A stretch of DNA of 64,000 nucleotides, taken from the NCBI GenBank assembly GCA_910587375.1, contig CAJULR010000002.1:1-64000 (forward strand), in the 5' to 3' direction. This DNA is from Candidatus Gastranaerophilales bacterium (GTDB taxonomy: Bacteria; Cyanobacteriota; Vampirovibrionia; Gastranaerophilales; Gastranaerophilaceae). The notes beneath the pieces are model-generated. The model saw nothing but the letters and a program-made list of their open reading frames with translations. It had not been told where the DNA came from and made no database searches. The translations under genes and the position numbers were made by a program. Positions 35,848-43,906 of the stretch are shown in pieces; position 1 is the first letter of the stretch, and the number at the start of each line of letters is the position of its first letter.

Positions 35848-37383
35848 ATGTTTAAATTAGCCACCCAGGCAATAGCCAACAAGGCAATATCAGCAACTGA
35901 AACTCATTCAATAACCACGTCATTGCGAGGTAAAGTGACAACGGCCGAAGCAATCCAGAAACCAACGTTGCCGAAGGAAGAAATCCAAAAAACCCTTACG
36001 GCGTCACATCTTCCTGGATTGCCGCGGTACGCTGACGCTACCCTCGCAATGACGGCTGCTCAATCAATGAACAGGGACCGACTTTGTCATCCTGAACTTG
36101 TTTCAGGATCTCAATATCTTGGTAAACCACTCCGTAGGTTGGGTTTTAACCCAACATCATCCAACCCGCGTGTCACCCTGAATTTATTTCAGGGTCTCAA
36201 GCAATGCCGCGCTTTCTCCCTCGTTGAAATGCTCATGGCCTTGTTGGTGGCGTCATTGTTATTGGCGGCACTTGCCCCCGTTATGACAAAACGTATGGAC
36301 GAAGCAAAAATCAACATCTCTGGTGTTGGGGCTGCTCAATATGATAAAGATTCAATTATTTCAATCTATACAGGGGCAGAAGGTGAAGATAAGGTTTTTA
36401 ATGTTCCAAATGATGTAAATATGATAAAGGCAACTCTTATTGGCGGAGGGGGAGCAGGTGGAAATTCTTTTTATGGTAAACAGGAAATAACAACATCAAA
36501 AGCATGGACTGTTCCAGCTGGTGTTACAAAACTTCGTATATTCATGCTTGGCGGCGGCGGTGGCGGCGCAAGCGGAGGACTAGGAACAGGAACAGCGTAT
36601 GGAGATATGCCCGCAATTGGCAGTGGAACATTAACCATTAAAGAGCCTGGCGAGTACGCTATTGCAGACAAAGTAACTCCACCATCAACATACAAAACAC
36701 CTGCGCTCGATGAAATATGTAAAGCAAGCGGTATTACAAAATGGACAGCAGTTTCTGACAATACACAAATTGCTCCAGACACTGTACCAACAAAGCTTCT
36801 TGCAAGTGTTTCAAGTGTTACAATTTCTAAAGTAACAGCATGTGGTGGCGGAGGCGGAGGTGGTGTTGCTGGCGGCGGCGGGGGTTCTGGCGGATATTTA
36901 AAAGATATTAAACTTGCAGATGCAACTTACCCAACTGTTTTTATAAAAGTTGGTGGAGGTGGAGGTGGAGGTGGATATAACAGTGTTGCTGAAAGTGGAA
37001 GTTATGGCGCTGGCGGCGGCGGAGGTGGTGTGTATCTTAAAACTCCTTATGGTGGTGGAAGTGGTGGAACTTTGGGTGGAGATGGTGGGGCAGGAAAGAA
37101 TTCTGGGACGGCAGTTTCTGGTTCTCCTGGTAATGGCACAGCACTGTCATATGGTGGTAATGGTATTGTTTCTGCGGGCTCTGGCGGGCGTGGTGGTGTC
37201 TGGGGTGGAGGTGGCGGGGGTGGTGGTGCAAATGTTAGTTGTAACAATCAGAATGGCGGAGGCGGAGGCGGAGGCGGACCTACAACACTTACAACAGCTG
37301 TAGGGACGTCTGGAACTATCCTTTTTCAAGTTGGTGGTGGTTGTGAAGCATCTGGAAGTTTGAGAATTTTTAAAATTGGTTAA
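35848..37383 (+). CDS. Glycine-rich prepilin-like protein with repeat-derived leader
   Basis: A 511-residue protein. Residues 122-145 are a prepilin N-terminus (A then FSLVEMLMALLVASLLLAAL, Glu at +5). After about 65 intermediate residues comes a long region of Gly runs (GGGGGGG blocks) ending GSLRIFKIG, a glycine-rich surface domain. The unusual part is the 122-residue leader in place of the usual 5-30: most of it is encoded by palindromic repeats at 35918-36200 that are open in this frame. GAGGT precedes ATG 35848. No start codon occurs in frame close to the cleavage site, so translation must begin far upstream. Confidence 0.7.
   Translation: MFKLATQAIANKAISATETHSITTSLRGKVTTAEAIQKPTLPKEEIQKTLTASHLPGLPRYADATLAMTAAQSMNRDRLCHPELVSGSQYLGKPLRRLGFNPTSSNPRVTLNLFQGLKQCRAFSLVEMLMALLVASLLLAALAPVMTKRMDEAKINISGVGAAQYDKDSIISIYTGAEGEDKVFNVPNDVNMIKATLIGGGGAGGNSFYGKQEITTSKAWTVPAGVTKLRIFMLGGGGGGASGGLGTGTAYGDMPAIGSGTLTIKEPGEYAIADKVTPPSTYKTPALDEICKASGITKWTAVSDNTQIAPDTVPTKLLASVSSVTISKVTACGGGGGGGVAGGGGGSGGYLKDIKLADATYPTVFIKVGGGGGGGGYNSVAESGSYGAGGGGGGVYLKTPYGGGSGGTLGGDGGAGKNSGTAVSGSPGNGTALSYGGNGIVSAGSGGRGGVWGGGGGGGGANVSCNNQNGGGGGGGGPTTLTTAVGTSGTILFQVGGGCEASGSLRIFKIG
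35918..36054. repeat. 137-bp palindromic repeat inside the prepilin leader
   Basis: Outer arms CGTCATTGCGAGG (35918-35930) and CCTCGCAATGACG (36042-36054) are perfect complements, as are inner arms GCAATCCAG (35950) and CTGGATTGC (36014). This arm pair is typical of a dispersed palindromic repeat seen in many bacterial genomes. Here it is read in frame as protein. Confidence 0.75.
36086..36114. repeat. Short palindromic repeat, copy 1
   Basis: A 29-base unit with ATCCTGAA and TTCAGGAT arms followed by CTCAA. It matches the copy at 36172-36200 at 25 of 29 positions, with two changes that compensate each other in the stem. Confidence 0.7.
36138..36155. repeat. GTTGGGTT palindrome
   Basis: GTTGGGTTTTAACCCAAC is a near-perfect hairpin resembling a common cyanobacterial dispersed repeat core. 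It lies between the two 29-base copies within the prepilin leader. Confidence 0.5.
36172..36200. repeat. Short palindromic repeat, copy 2
   Basis: Arms ACCCTGAA and TTCAGGGT with the same flanks as copy 1. The next codons are the prepilin cleavage site, so the repeat array ends exactly at the functional pilin sequence. Confidence 0.7.
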
Positions 37384-37429
37384 AAACGCCAGTATTACTA
37401 AATTTGAAGATGTATTTGAGGTTTGAGAA

Positions 37430-37511
37430 TTTTTACAGTTTTTACCAGATTTTTACATTAAAAATTTCCGTATTTTTCCTTATATTTACGGGGTTTTACA
37501 GGATTTTTACA
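37430..37511. repeat. Clustered TTTTTAC repeats, candidate transposase-binding end sites
   Basis: TTTTTACA or a one-base variant occurs at 37430, 37439, 37450, 37493 and 37504. The pair TTTTACCAGATTTTTACA (37440-37457) and TTTTACAGGATTTTTACA (37494-37511) is an 18-base direct repeat with two differences, 54 bases apart. This resembles the multiple MuA sites at Mu ends. Confidence 0.5.
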
Positions 37512-37812
37512 CAAAACATTGCGAAACGTAATAAATAAAATTTTGCTTTTCTTAAAAATTGGACTTTTAATTTTTAAATAGTTTTTAATAAATAATTGAA
37601 ATTTTAAAATTTAATAGGGCTTTAATTCAGTTTTAAATGGGGTTTGAAGACATTAAAAAATAACTTTTAATTTTTTAAAAATCTTTAAAATTCATTTATT
37701 TGTTGGTTATTTTATAAGAATAATTACAAAACTCTAAATAAAATAAGAATATAAAATGAGGCAATATTGGGGCAATATTTTAATATATATTTTATATATT
37801 ATTTTATTATTA

Positions 37813-37852
37813 AATCCAGGTTTTATATATATAAAATATATCAACCTGGATT
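37813..37852. terminator. Dyad after the early prophage operon
   Basis: AATCCAGGTT and AACCTGGATT pair perfectly around a 20-base AT loop that is itself self-complementary. It stands 35 bases beyond the last early gene and would stop leftward transcription; the T tract on that side is imperfect. Confidence 0.5.
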
Positions 37853-37886
37853 CTAATCTTGCTTATTGACACCTTAGGAAATAAGT

Positions 37887-38156
37887 TTAAAATGGTATTT
37901 CGTCATCTTTTACGGGTTGGCTTGCTATTGAATATTCAATTTTTAAAATTTGAAAATCATTGTATGGATATTTGCAGTGCAGTCTTTTTGCTTCTTTATG
38001 AGCACTTTTATATGTTTCGTGTACGTATTGAGGTGCTGAAGCTTGCGGACAATACACATAATAACCTTCAATCTTCTTTTCTTTGTAATTTATGAGTTTT
38101 AAAAGCCATATTAATAAAATTACATTTAAAAAAAGTATCAAATAATTATAATTCAT
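37887..38156 (-). CDS. Small membrane-anchored prophage protein
   Basis: An 89-residue protein with one N-terminal transmembrane helix (YLILFLNVILLIWLLKLI) and a soluble, Tyr-rich C-terminal part. Not recognised. It is the last gene of the early operon, touching the Mor-like gene by one base. Confidence 0.55.
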   Translation of the reverse strand: MNYNYLILFLNVILLIWLLKLINYKEKKIEGYYVYCPQASAPQYVHETYKSAHKEAKRLHCKYPYNDFQILKIEYSIASQPVKDDEIPF

Positions 38157-38521
38157 TACAGTAATCCTCCTTCATCATTGTATATGCCTGGTATTTCTCG
38201 TTGATTTATAGATGGCAAGTTTGTTACACGTGCTTCGCTTAAAACATTTCGAACAAAATTTTCTGTTGTGCCATATGTCCTTGCAATGCGTCTGATTGAA
38301 GCTGTTGAGCCATCAAAATTTTCAAGTATTTTACTTTTAATGAAATTTATCATTCCGCGCGCAGGAACTGCTATATAGTTTCCTTGCATTTTTGTAAGCA
38401 AGGATATTGCAACATCTGCACCACAGATGGCAAAAATTTCGCGAAAAGTTTGATTGGGCATATCATCAATGGTTATTTTTTCAGTATCAATTGTGAATTC
38501 TTGATATTTAACAATTGTCAT
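38156..38521 (-). CDS. Mor-like middle/late transcription activator
   Basis: A 121-residue protein resembling Mu Mor/C. The N-terminal dimerisation part reads FREIFAICGADVAISLLTKMQGNYIAVPA, followed by a C-terminal helix-turn-helix, IRRIARTYGTTENFVRNVL. In Mu such proteins activate middle and late promoters by distorting DNA. Position at the end of the early operon agrees. Possible targets are the divergent late operons around 50,700. Confidence 0.65.
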   Translation of the reverse strand: MTIVKYQEFTIDTEKITIDDMPNQTFREIFAICGADVAISLLTKMQGNYIAVPARGMINFIKSKILENFDGSTASIRRIARTYGTTENFVRNVLSEARVTNLPSINQREIPGIYNDEGGLL

Positions 38522-38530
38522 TAAAACCTC

Positions 38531-39025
38531 CTATTTGCCCAGTGCGGCTATCTTAACCATGTTCGGTTCAATCGAAAGCTTGTCTTCTTTGATGATTGAA
38601 ACCCCAATTTTGGTTAAGGTGTTTACATCCAGCTCCTTTAGTTTGTCCTTATCAATTTCCTCTTTAACCCTTAGGCAAAAATTCAAACCAAGCGCCTTAA
38701 GAGATTTAACCGCCGCAATTACATTTGAACAAGAAACCTTTTCTGAAATCCTGTAAGCAATTACTCCAAAATTCAGTTTTTTATTGCGCTTATCCAAGAA
38801 ACCGCTTTTATTCTGTTCGCAAAAACGCGTAATTTCCTTTTTGATTTCATCAGCTTCTTTTTTTAGCGCATTACCTTGTGAAGTATATTGCTCTTTCAAC
38901 TCGTTAGTTTTAATGGTTAATTCCCCATCAAGTTTGGTTTTTTGGATTTCAATCTCTCCAAGTCTTTTTAGGTTGTTGTCAACCTCATCCCAGCTTTTTA
39001 AAATACTTTCTTTCTTTTTAGCCAT
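38531..39025 (-). CDS. gam: Gam-like host-nuclease inhibitor
   Basis: A 164-residue Mu Gam homologue, which binds DNA ends and shields them from exonucleases; it is related to Ku. The long coiled coil (about residues 15-75), the central GFLDKRNKKLNFGVIAYRIS and the C-terminal alpha/beta part correspond to the family. The location in the early operon after GemA agrees. Confidence 0.8.
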   Translation of the reverse strand: MAKKKESILKSWDEVDNNLKRLGEIEIQKTKLDGELTIKTNELKEQYTSQGNALKKEADEIKKEITRFCEQNKSGFLDKRNKKLNFGVIAYRISEKVSCSNVIAAVKSLKALGLNFCLRVKEEIDKDKLKELDVNTLTKIGVSIIKEDKLSIEPNMVKIAALGK

Positions 39026-39034
39026 TTTTCCTCC

Positions 39035-39475
39035 TTATTTTTGTAAACTCATTGCCTCGATTGCATTTATAACTTTTTCCACATCTTTATGCGTTAAAAA
39101 ATTCAATCTTTTTTTACCAGTTATTTTTTCTAGAAAAGTGTTCAAAGCCTTTTCTTTGGCTTCATTGGTTTTTTGATTTGATACATTTTTCCACATAACG
39201 TCTATTTTTCTTAACTGGGCTGGGGTTGCCATTCCATGCCTTCGGGCTAAATTATCAAATTTTTTATGCTGAATTTGGGAATGCAAGAACACTCCCAAAT
39301 TGTAAGCTTTGTTTTTAAGGTCTCTAATGAGTTTTTCGGCATCAGCTTTATTTAAATTCTTACTTGTTTTTACTCCGTAAAAATCTAACATAAGCTGATA
39401 ATCATCAAGACTTAAATTTATTCTTTTTCTAAAAATTCCAATTAACTGGCGTTGTTTCGGCGTACTCATAATCAT
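39035..39475 (-). CDS. GemA/gp16-like regulatory protein (DUF1018)
   Basis: A 146-residue protein matching the gp16/GemA family of Mu-like phages: KQRQLIGIFRKRINLSLDDYQLML and ARRHGMATPAQLRKIDVMW. Lysine-rich. In Mu it is linked to altered host gene expression. It overlaps the MuB-like gene by four bases. Confidence 0.75.
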   Translation of the reverse strand: MIMSTPKQRQLIGIFRKRINLSLDDYQLMLDFYGVKTSKNLNKADAEKLIRDLKNKAYNLGVFLHSQIQHKKFDNLARRHGMATPAQLRKIDVMWKNVSNQKTNEAKEKALNTFLEKITGKKRLNFLTHKDVEKVINAIEAMSLQK

Positions 39476-40404
39476 ATCAGAAGCTTCTCCCTAGCGGCAT
39501 CAATTACATCTGTATCCAGTTCTATATTTTCAGATTTGACAAAATCGAAGCATAGGTCAAGAATGTTTTGAATGGCACGAGCGTTGTAATTTGCAGATAT
39601 TGCTAGATATTGAAGCAATTTTTCATTGCATTTTGGAAAATATTGATGAACAAGTTTTTCAACATCACTCGTTTTGAGTGCATCAAGTTTTTCCAAGTAT
39701 CCAATTCGGCTTGATATATATGGAAAACCGCTTTGAACTTTTAATAAAAGCGCCCGCAATTCATCAGTTCCGACAAAAAGAATTCCGCAGTTATTTTTTG
39801 TTCTGTCGTGAATTTTTCGTATAGTTTTAAAAACCTCAATTTTTAAATTTTCCGCTTCATCAATGATTATGATGTATTTATTTTTCTCAAGCTTTTTAAT
39901 AACATTTGTCGTAAATTCATCAAGGCTTGTATTGTTCAAATAAGTTAATTTTAACTGGTCGGCAATTTGTTTTAGCACTTCTCTTGCCGTTGTGCGTTCA
40001 AAGGGGTCAACTACAATAACACCTGAAGATATTTTTTTATACTCATTAATTGCGGTTGTTTTGCCAATTCCGGGAGTTCCATAACATACGCCCATTTTAC
40101 CCCTTAACTGACACATATTTGCGGCGTGGAATAGCCTTTTGGTGATTGTAGTTTCAACAAAATTAAGTGCTTTATTTTCAGTATTTTCTTTCTTTTCAAA
40201 AAGATTTAGATAATTTTTTAAATCATCTTCAAGTGCAGCTACATCTCCGGGATATTTTCCTGATATATACAGGCTAAGTGTTGAAGGAGATTTGTTAACA
40301 CCTTTCGCAACCGTTGAAACTGTAAGCTTTTTTTCATCAATTAATTGCTTGATACTGTTTTGAATTTCTTTGTTAAATCTCTGTTCCATTAATTCTGTCG
40401 TCAT
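39472..40404 (-). CDS. MuB-like AAA ATPase, transposition target selector
   Basis: A 310-residue ATPase with an N-terminal HTH (STVAKGVNKSPSTLSLYISG), Walker A GTPGIGKTT near residue 110 and Walker B IIIIDEAENL. The sensor region KNNCGILFVGTDELRALL follows. MuB captures target DNA and activates MuA. It lies seven bases downstream of the transposase. Confidence 0.85.
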   Translation of the reverse strand: MTTELMEQRFNKEIQNSIKQLIDEKKLTVSTVAKGVNKSPSTLSLYISGKYPGDVAALEDDLKNYLNLFEKKENTENKALNFVETTITKRLFHAANMCQLRGKMGVCYGTPGIGKTTAINEYKKISSGVIVVDPFERTTAREVLKQIADQLKLTYLNNTSLDEFTTNVIKKLEKNKYIIIIDEAENLKIEVFKTIRKIHDRTKNNCGILFVGTDELRALLLKVQSGFPYISSRIGYLEKLDALKTSDVEKLVHQYFPKCNEKLLQYLAISANYNARAIQNILDLCFDFVKSENIELDTDVIDAAREKLLI

Positions 40405-40411
40405 TTTAACC

Positions 40412-42346
40412 TCACATTTCTATCCTTCTTTTTTGAGTTTGCACTTTGTGCAAATCATCATATATATTTATCTCCAATTTGCGCTTAATCTGTTTGCTTT
40501 TAATCGACACAAGTTTTTCCTGTGCCCACTCAATATTGTCAGTCACAGGATTTGCAATATTCATAATGGCTTTGGCTTTGTTTATTGATGTTTTAACAAG
40601 AGCTTTTTGTTCTTTTAATTTGCGTTTATATGTATAAATATCAAGCGCAGTGCCAGCCTCTCTTGCAAGTGCATTTACGGTGGTTACACTCTTTGCTTCG
40701 CCAATATATTCACCCTTGAGGGAGTAAATTTTGATTTTTGTAATATCAAAAAGGCTATATTTAACAACAAATTTTCCTGTTTTACCGTAAAGGGCTGTAG
40801 TTTCGTATTCCTGATTGAACAAATTAATTGTATTTCTTCTTGCTGTTCTTATTTCTGAAGACATCATTAATTCATCAAGCATTTCAATGTCAACACCCGG
40901 GCCCTTAGCTTCATTAAAAGCTTCTCCTATTGTCTTTCCCTTAACGTGTTTACATGGGCGAGAACGGTAAAATTCAAGCCAGGAATCAATAATCATTTTT
41001 GCCTGTTCGATAGTTGGTACTTTATCGTTTTGATGTAACTCTTTATGAAAACCCTCATTCCTTCTTAAGTGTGCCGGACGGTTTTCAATGGAATTGCCAA
41101 TATAGGAACTTACGCAAGGCGGGCAGGACTTAACAAATTCACCAAAAAATCTTTCAACAACTTTAGCTCTGCCATTATAAGGCTGTGCAAATTTAACCTG
41201 AATGCCAAGACTTTGATAAACGCCTTGTAAGCCAGATTCTCTAAAATCTTTGCAGCCTGTAAAATATTTGCTTTTAAAGGCGCCACCGTTATCCAAATAA
41301 ACATACTTTGGAATTCTTCCAAGTCTTAGAATTGCATTCCTCAAAGCTGAAGATATTGCTTGAGTGTTTTCTGTAAGCATAATCTCGGAACCGGCAACAT
41401 CTTTTGAAACCCAATCATAAAAAACAACCCAAATAGCGCGGCAAGGTTTCCCTGTGAATGGATTTATAACCTGAAAATCAAGCTTATTTCCGTCAGCCAC
41501 AAGCGCATCGCCTGGGCCGATATTTGAAAGGTCGCGTCTTAGATATGGCGCAACCGTGTCTTTTAATGCCTTTTCACCGAAACGTGCCAGTATATTGAAA
41601 TCATTGTGATTTTTCTCAACATAATTTGCAAATCTTCTAAATGTCGATTCTGATTTAATTTCTTTACCGATTTTATTGAATTGAAATTTTAAAATTTGGT
41701 AGGCTGTACCAAGGTTTATTTTTGAATCTCTATAATATATATTTATAAAAGCTTGTTTTTCTTCATCGGATAATGATGAAACTAAAATAGATTCGCCTTT
41801 ATATTTATAGTTATTAATTAAAGAAGTATAATCTCCATTATTATCAGATAGAGTTTTCTGCCAGCGATAAAGGCTTCCCTTTGAAACCTTGCCCACTGTT
41901 TTTAAAAGCAATTCAGATATTAAGCCCGAATTAAAGGCTATAATAAAATCGGTATCAGCTTGATTTTTGTTGTTCTTATCATTCCTGAATTCTTGCCAAA
42001 GTGAAAGAATATCCACCTTTGAAAGCGCAAGCTTTTTAGCGCTCTCAGGAATTGTAACTTCGTAATCAAAAGAAACCACAGGGGGAGTTGTCAAAGCCCC
42101 CTGTGTGTCATCATCATAGTTAGTGTGATTTTGTAAAGAGTTTAAAACTTTGTTTTGAAGTTTTGCTTCCAAAGATGAAACAAGAATTTCATATTTTTTT
42201 CCAGCCTTGCCTCCAGCACTTTCAATAAGACGGCATTCATATTTTCGTTTTTGGCAACGGTCTTTTAATGTGCGTTCGCTTGTGCCCGTAATTTCAGCCA
42301 CTTCTTTAATACTTAAATACGTATGTTTGGAGACATTTCTAACCAT
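40412..42346 (-). CDS. MuA-like DDE transposase
   Basis: A 644-residue transposase with an N-terminal HTH (YLSIKEVAEITGTSERTLKDR) and a DDE core. The likely triad is Asp in LVADGNKLDF, Asp in YVYLDNGGAF and Glu in GRAKVVERFFGEF. The C-terminal Mu-type beta barrel (YETTALYGKTGKFVVKYS) follows. It cuts and joins phage ends. The frame extends upstream to 42376, but GGAG 10 bases before ATG 42346 sets the start. It overlaps the small membrane gene upstream by eight bases. Confidence 0.9.
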   Translation of the reverse strand: MVRNVSKHTYLSIKEVAEITGTSERTLKDRCQKRKYECRLIESAGGKAGKKYEILVSSLEAKLQNKVLNSLQNHTNYDDDTQGALTTPPVVSFDYEVTIPESAKKLALSKVDILSLWQEFRNDKNNKNQADTDFIIAFNSGLISELLLKTVGKVSKGSLYRWQKTLSDNNGDYTSLINNYKYKGESILVSSLSDEEKQAFINIYYRDSKINLGTAYQILKFQFNKIGKEIKSESTFRRFANYVEKNHNDFNILARFGEKALKDTVAPYLRRDLSNIGPGDALVADGNKLDFQVINPFTGKPCRAIWVVFYDWVSKDVAGSEIMLTENTQAISSALRNAILRLGRIPKYVYLDNGGAFKSKYFTGCKDFRESGLQGVYQSLGIQVKFAQPYNGRAKVVERFFGEFVKSCPPCVSSYIGNSIENRPAHLRRNEGFHKELHQNDKVPTIEQAKMIIDSWLEFYRSRPCKHVKGKTIGEAFNEAKGPGVDIEMLDELMMSSEIRTARRNTINLFNQEYETTALYGKTGKFVVKYSLFDITKIKIYSLKGEYIGEAKSVTTVNALAREAGTALDIYTYKRKLKEQKALVKTSINKAKAIMNIANPVTDNIEWAQEKLVSIKSKQIKRKLEINIYDDLHKVQTQKRRIEM

Positions 42347-42485
42347 TGAATATATTCTCCAAAGCTGTTGTAGCAAAATATAAATAAATAAGAGATAAAA
42401 TTAAAAATAATACAATTGATTTTGATTTAATTGAAAATCCCCATAATAAATAAAGGCTTAAAAAGCAATAAAACAATTCCGCCAT
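42339..42485 (-). CDS. Small hydrophobic protein between Ner-like and transposase genes
   Basis: A 48-codon frame beginning MAELFYCFLSLYLLWGFSIK with two hydrophobic segments (about residues 4-18 and 24-40). The ATG is one base after the Ner-like stop, with GGGGTG eight bases upstream, and the end overlaps the transposase start. Such tight packing on both sides argues for a real gene. No family recognised; its position recalls small early Mu-phage proteins. Confidence 0.6.
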   Translation of the reverse strand: MAELFYCFLSLYLLWGFSIKSKSIVLFLILSLIYLYFATTALENIFNG

Positions 42486-42486
42486 T

Positions 42487-42699
42487 TTACACCCCTAAGT
42501 TTTCTTTCAGCCATCTATCAACACGACTTATTTTAGACAAACCGAAAATCGCCCTATATACTGCTGCATCAGAAATATTTAAAGCTTTTTTAATATCCCT
42601 TTGTGTTAATCCGGCTAGCTTTAAGCGATATTTAATTTCGTAGGCCCGCTTAATATTTTTTAAGTTTTTATCGGATTTTATTTGTGTTTGTGCTACCAT
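42487..42699 (-). CDS. Ner-like DNA-binding protein
   Basis: A 70-residue basic protein with one helix-turn-helix (LKLAGLTQRDIKKALNISDAAVYRAIFG). It is the first gene of the leftward early operon, opposite the repressor, as Ner is in Mu, where it dampens early transcription. AAGGT lies seven bases upstream of the ATG. Confidence 0.65.
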   Translation of the reverse strand: MVAQTQIKSDKNLKNIKRAYEIKYRLKLAGLTQRDIKKALNISDAAVYRAIFGLSKISRVDRWLKENLGV

Positions 42700-42741
42700 T
42701 TTCTTACCTTAGAAATAGTTAAAAATTAAACTTACACATTA

Positions 42742-42770
42742 AATATACACAAAATGAGTAACTAAGTCAA
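42742..42770 (-). promoter_or_regulatory. Early promoter of the prophage
   Basis: On the minus strand TTGACT (42770-42765), a 17-base spacer and TATATT (42747-42742), about 40 bases before the Ner-like start. ATGAGTAA-like blocks at 42754 and 42786 may be repressor sites. A rightward TATACA for the repressor overlaps the -10. Confidence 0.65.
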
Positions 42771-42785
42771 GAGGATTTGTCATTT

Positions 42786-43436
42786 TTGAGTAAAATTGGC
42801 GAAAATATACAAAAAATAAGAAAAAAAGTTGGTAAAACAACCGCTGATTTTGCTGATATTTTTGATTGCTCTCAAAGAACATATCAAGGATATGAGCGTG
42901 ATGAGCGCAGTTTTCCTCATGACCTCATATTAAAAATTTCACAAAAATATAATGCAAATTTAGATTTTATATATACCGGCGAAGGTAATATATTCAAAGG
43001 CGAAAATGAAGATAATTGTTATAATTTACCCGTACGAGGCGATGTAGAAACCTCTTGCGGCTACGGTGTAGAAGTTTACAATGAGACGCAAACTTCCTCA
43101 TTTAGTGTAAGTCGCAAATTTATTAACGATATGGGAATAAATCCAGCATCTTCAGAAATTATTTTTGCCCGAGGTGATAGTATGGAACCTACAATTAAGC
43201 AGGGTGACAGCCTATTGGTCGACACATCAAAAAAAGAAGTTTACGACGGAACTTTATATTGTATTAATTTAAATGGTCAGTTGTATGCAAAACGCCTTCA
43301 AAAAATTTCACAAAATTCAATAGCTGTAATTTCAGATAATCTAAAATACAAAATTGTAGAGATTGACTTAACAAAAGAAACTGATAGGCTAGAAATTATT
43401 GGCGAAATAAAATGGATAGGAAGGATCGCAAAGTGA
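42786..43436 (+). CDS. Prophage repressor, HTH plus LexA-like S24 peptidase
   Basis: A 216-residue CI/LexA-type repressor. The HTH is at residues 1-65 (IGENIQKIRKKVGKTTADFADIF). The self-cleaving domain has the nucleophile Ser in ARGDSMEPTIKQGDSLLVD and the Lys in LYAKRLQKI; SCGYG near residue 90 is the likely cleavage region. It would keep the prophage silent until the SOS response. The start is TTG 42786, with AGAGGA ten bases upstream; the earlier TTG at 42777 is too close to that site. Divergent from the early operon. Confidence 0.8.
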   Translation: MSKIGENIQKIRKKVGKTTADFADIFDCSQRTYQGYERDERSFPHDLILKISQKYNANLDFIYTGEGNIFKGENEDNCYNLPVRGDVETSCGYGVEVYNETQTSSFSVSRKFINDMGINPASSEIIFARGDSMEPTIKQGDSLLVDTSKKEVYDGTLYCINLNGQLYAKRLQKISQNSIAVISDNLKYKIVEIDLTKETDRLEIIGEIKWIGRIAK

Positions 43437-43825
43437 ATATTATATTTAAATGGTTGCTTGGAACTATCGGTATTTTTGCCGGGCTTTTTATTTTAATTTT
43501 AATAATAGGTTTAATTGGAGCTACCTCAGACGGTGCTTTTGATGATTCAAACTCTGCAAGCGACCCAAGCATACTAACCAAAGAAAAGTTTGGCGAAAAT
43601 TATCCTTATACAATTGATAATCTGAAATTAAAATGTGAGAATAATGCCGTGTGGGTTGAAGATTCTACAGGAAACAAATATGCTGTTAATGGCTTAGCAT
43701 TTTCTAACTTATCCAACGACCCAAAATTTAAAGGCTACACTACAGAAATCTCAAAAACAGCTCCGCTTGTTGAAGATTCCAAAATCTTAGATTTAGGATT
43801 TACACTTTGTAAACAACGGCGATAA
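43433..43825 (+). CDS. YebY-like (DUF2511) membrane-anchored protein
   Basis: A 130-residue protein with an N-terminal transmembrane helix (WLLGTIGIFAGLFILILIIGL) and a domain whose LTKEKFGENYPYTIDNLKLKCENN and KYAVNGLA match the YebY/DUF2511 pattern. GTG 43433 overlaps the repressor stop as GTGA, with GGAAGGAT upstream, so it should be expressed in the lysogen. A surface-exclusion or lysogenic-conversion role is inference only. Confidence 0.65.
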   Translation: MNIIFKWLLGTIGIFAGLFILILIIGLIGATSDGAFDDSNSASDPSILTKEKFGENYPYTIDNLKLKCENNAVWVEDSTGNKYAVNGLAFSNLSNDPKFKGYTTEISKTAPLVEDSKILDLGFTLCKQRR

Positions 43826-43841
43826 TTAAGAGAGGTAAAAC

Positions 43842-43890
43842 ACAATGTTATGATATAGTAATAACATTGTCATTGTTATATCATAACATT
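43842..43890. promoter_or_regulatory. Nested inverted repeats before the AbrB-like gene
   Basis: AATGTTATGATATA (43844-43857) pairs perfectly with 43877-43890, and ACAATGTTAT (43842-43851) pairs perfectly with ATAACATTGT (43861-43870). Four ATAACATT-type half sites in 49 bases allow two mutually exclusive hairpins or an array of operator sites. Confidence 0.6.
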
Positions 43891-43906
43891 AAAAAAGGAT
43901 ATATCT

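Larger units (their letters stand above)
37384..37886. other. Gene-free AT-rich region at the chromosome-prophage boundary
   Basis: About 500 bases without a supportable ORF between the prepilin gene and the last early prophage gene. It contains the TTTTTAC repeats (37430-37511), two GGGGCAATATT-like blocks near 37765, long AT runs, and the dyad at 37813-37852. The prophage left end should lie here. Confidence 0.6.

Noticed and set aside
35900..36200. CRISPR array in the prepilin leader
   Set aside because: The repeats are palindromic, of different families and not separated by regular unique spacers.
36471..37329. Proline-, histidine- or valine-rich proteins in other frames of the glycine-rich prepilin gene
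   Set aside because: They are shadows of GGN glycine codon runs, with no ribosome-binding sites or recognisable domains.
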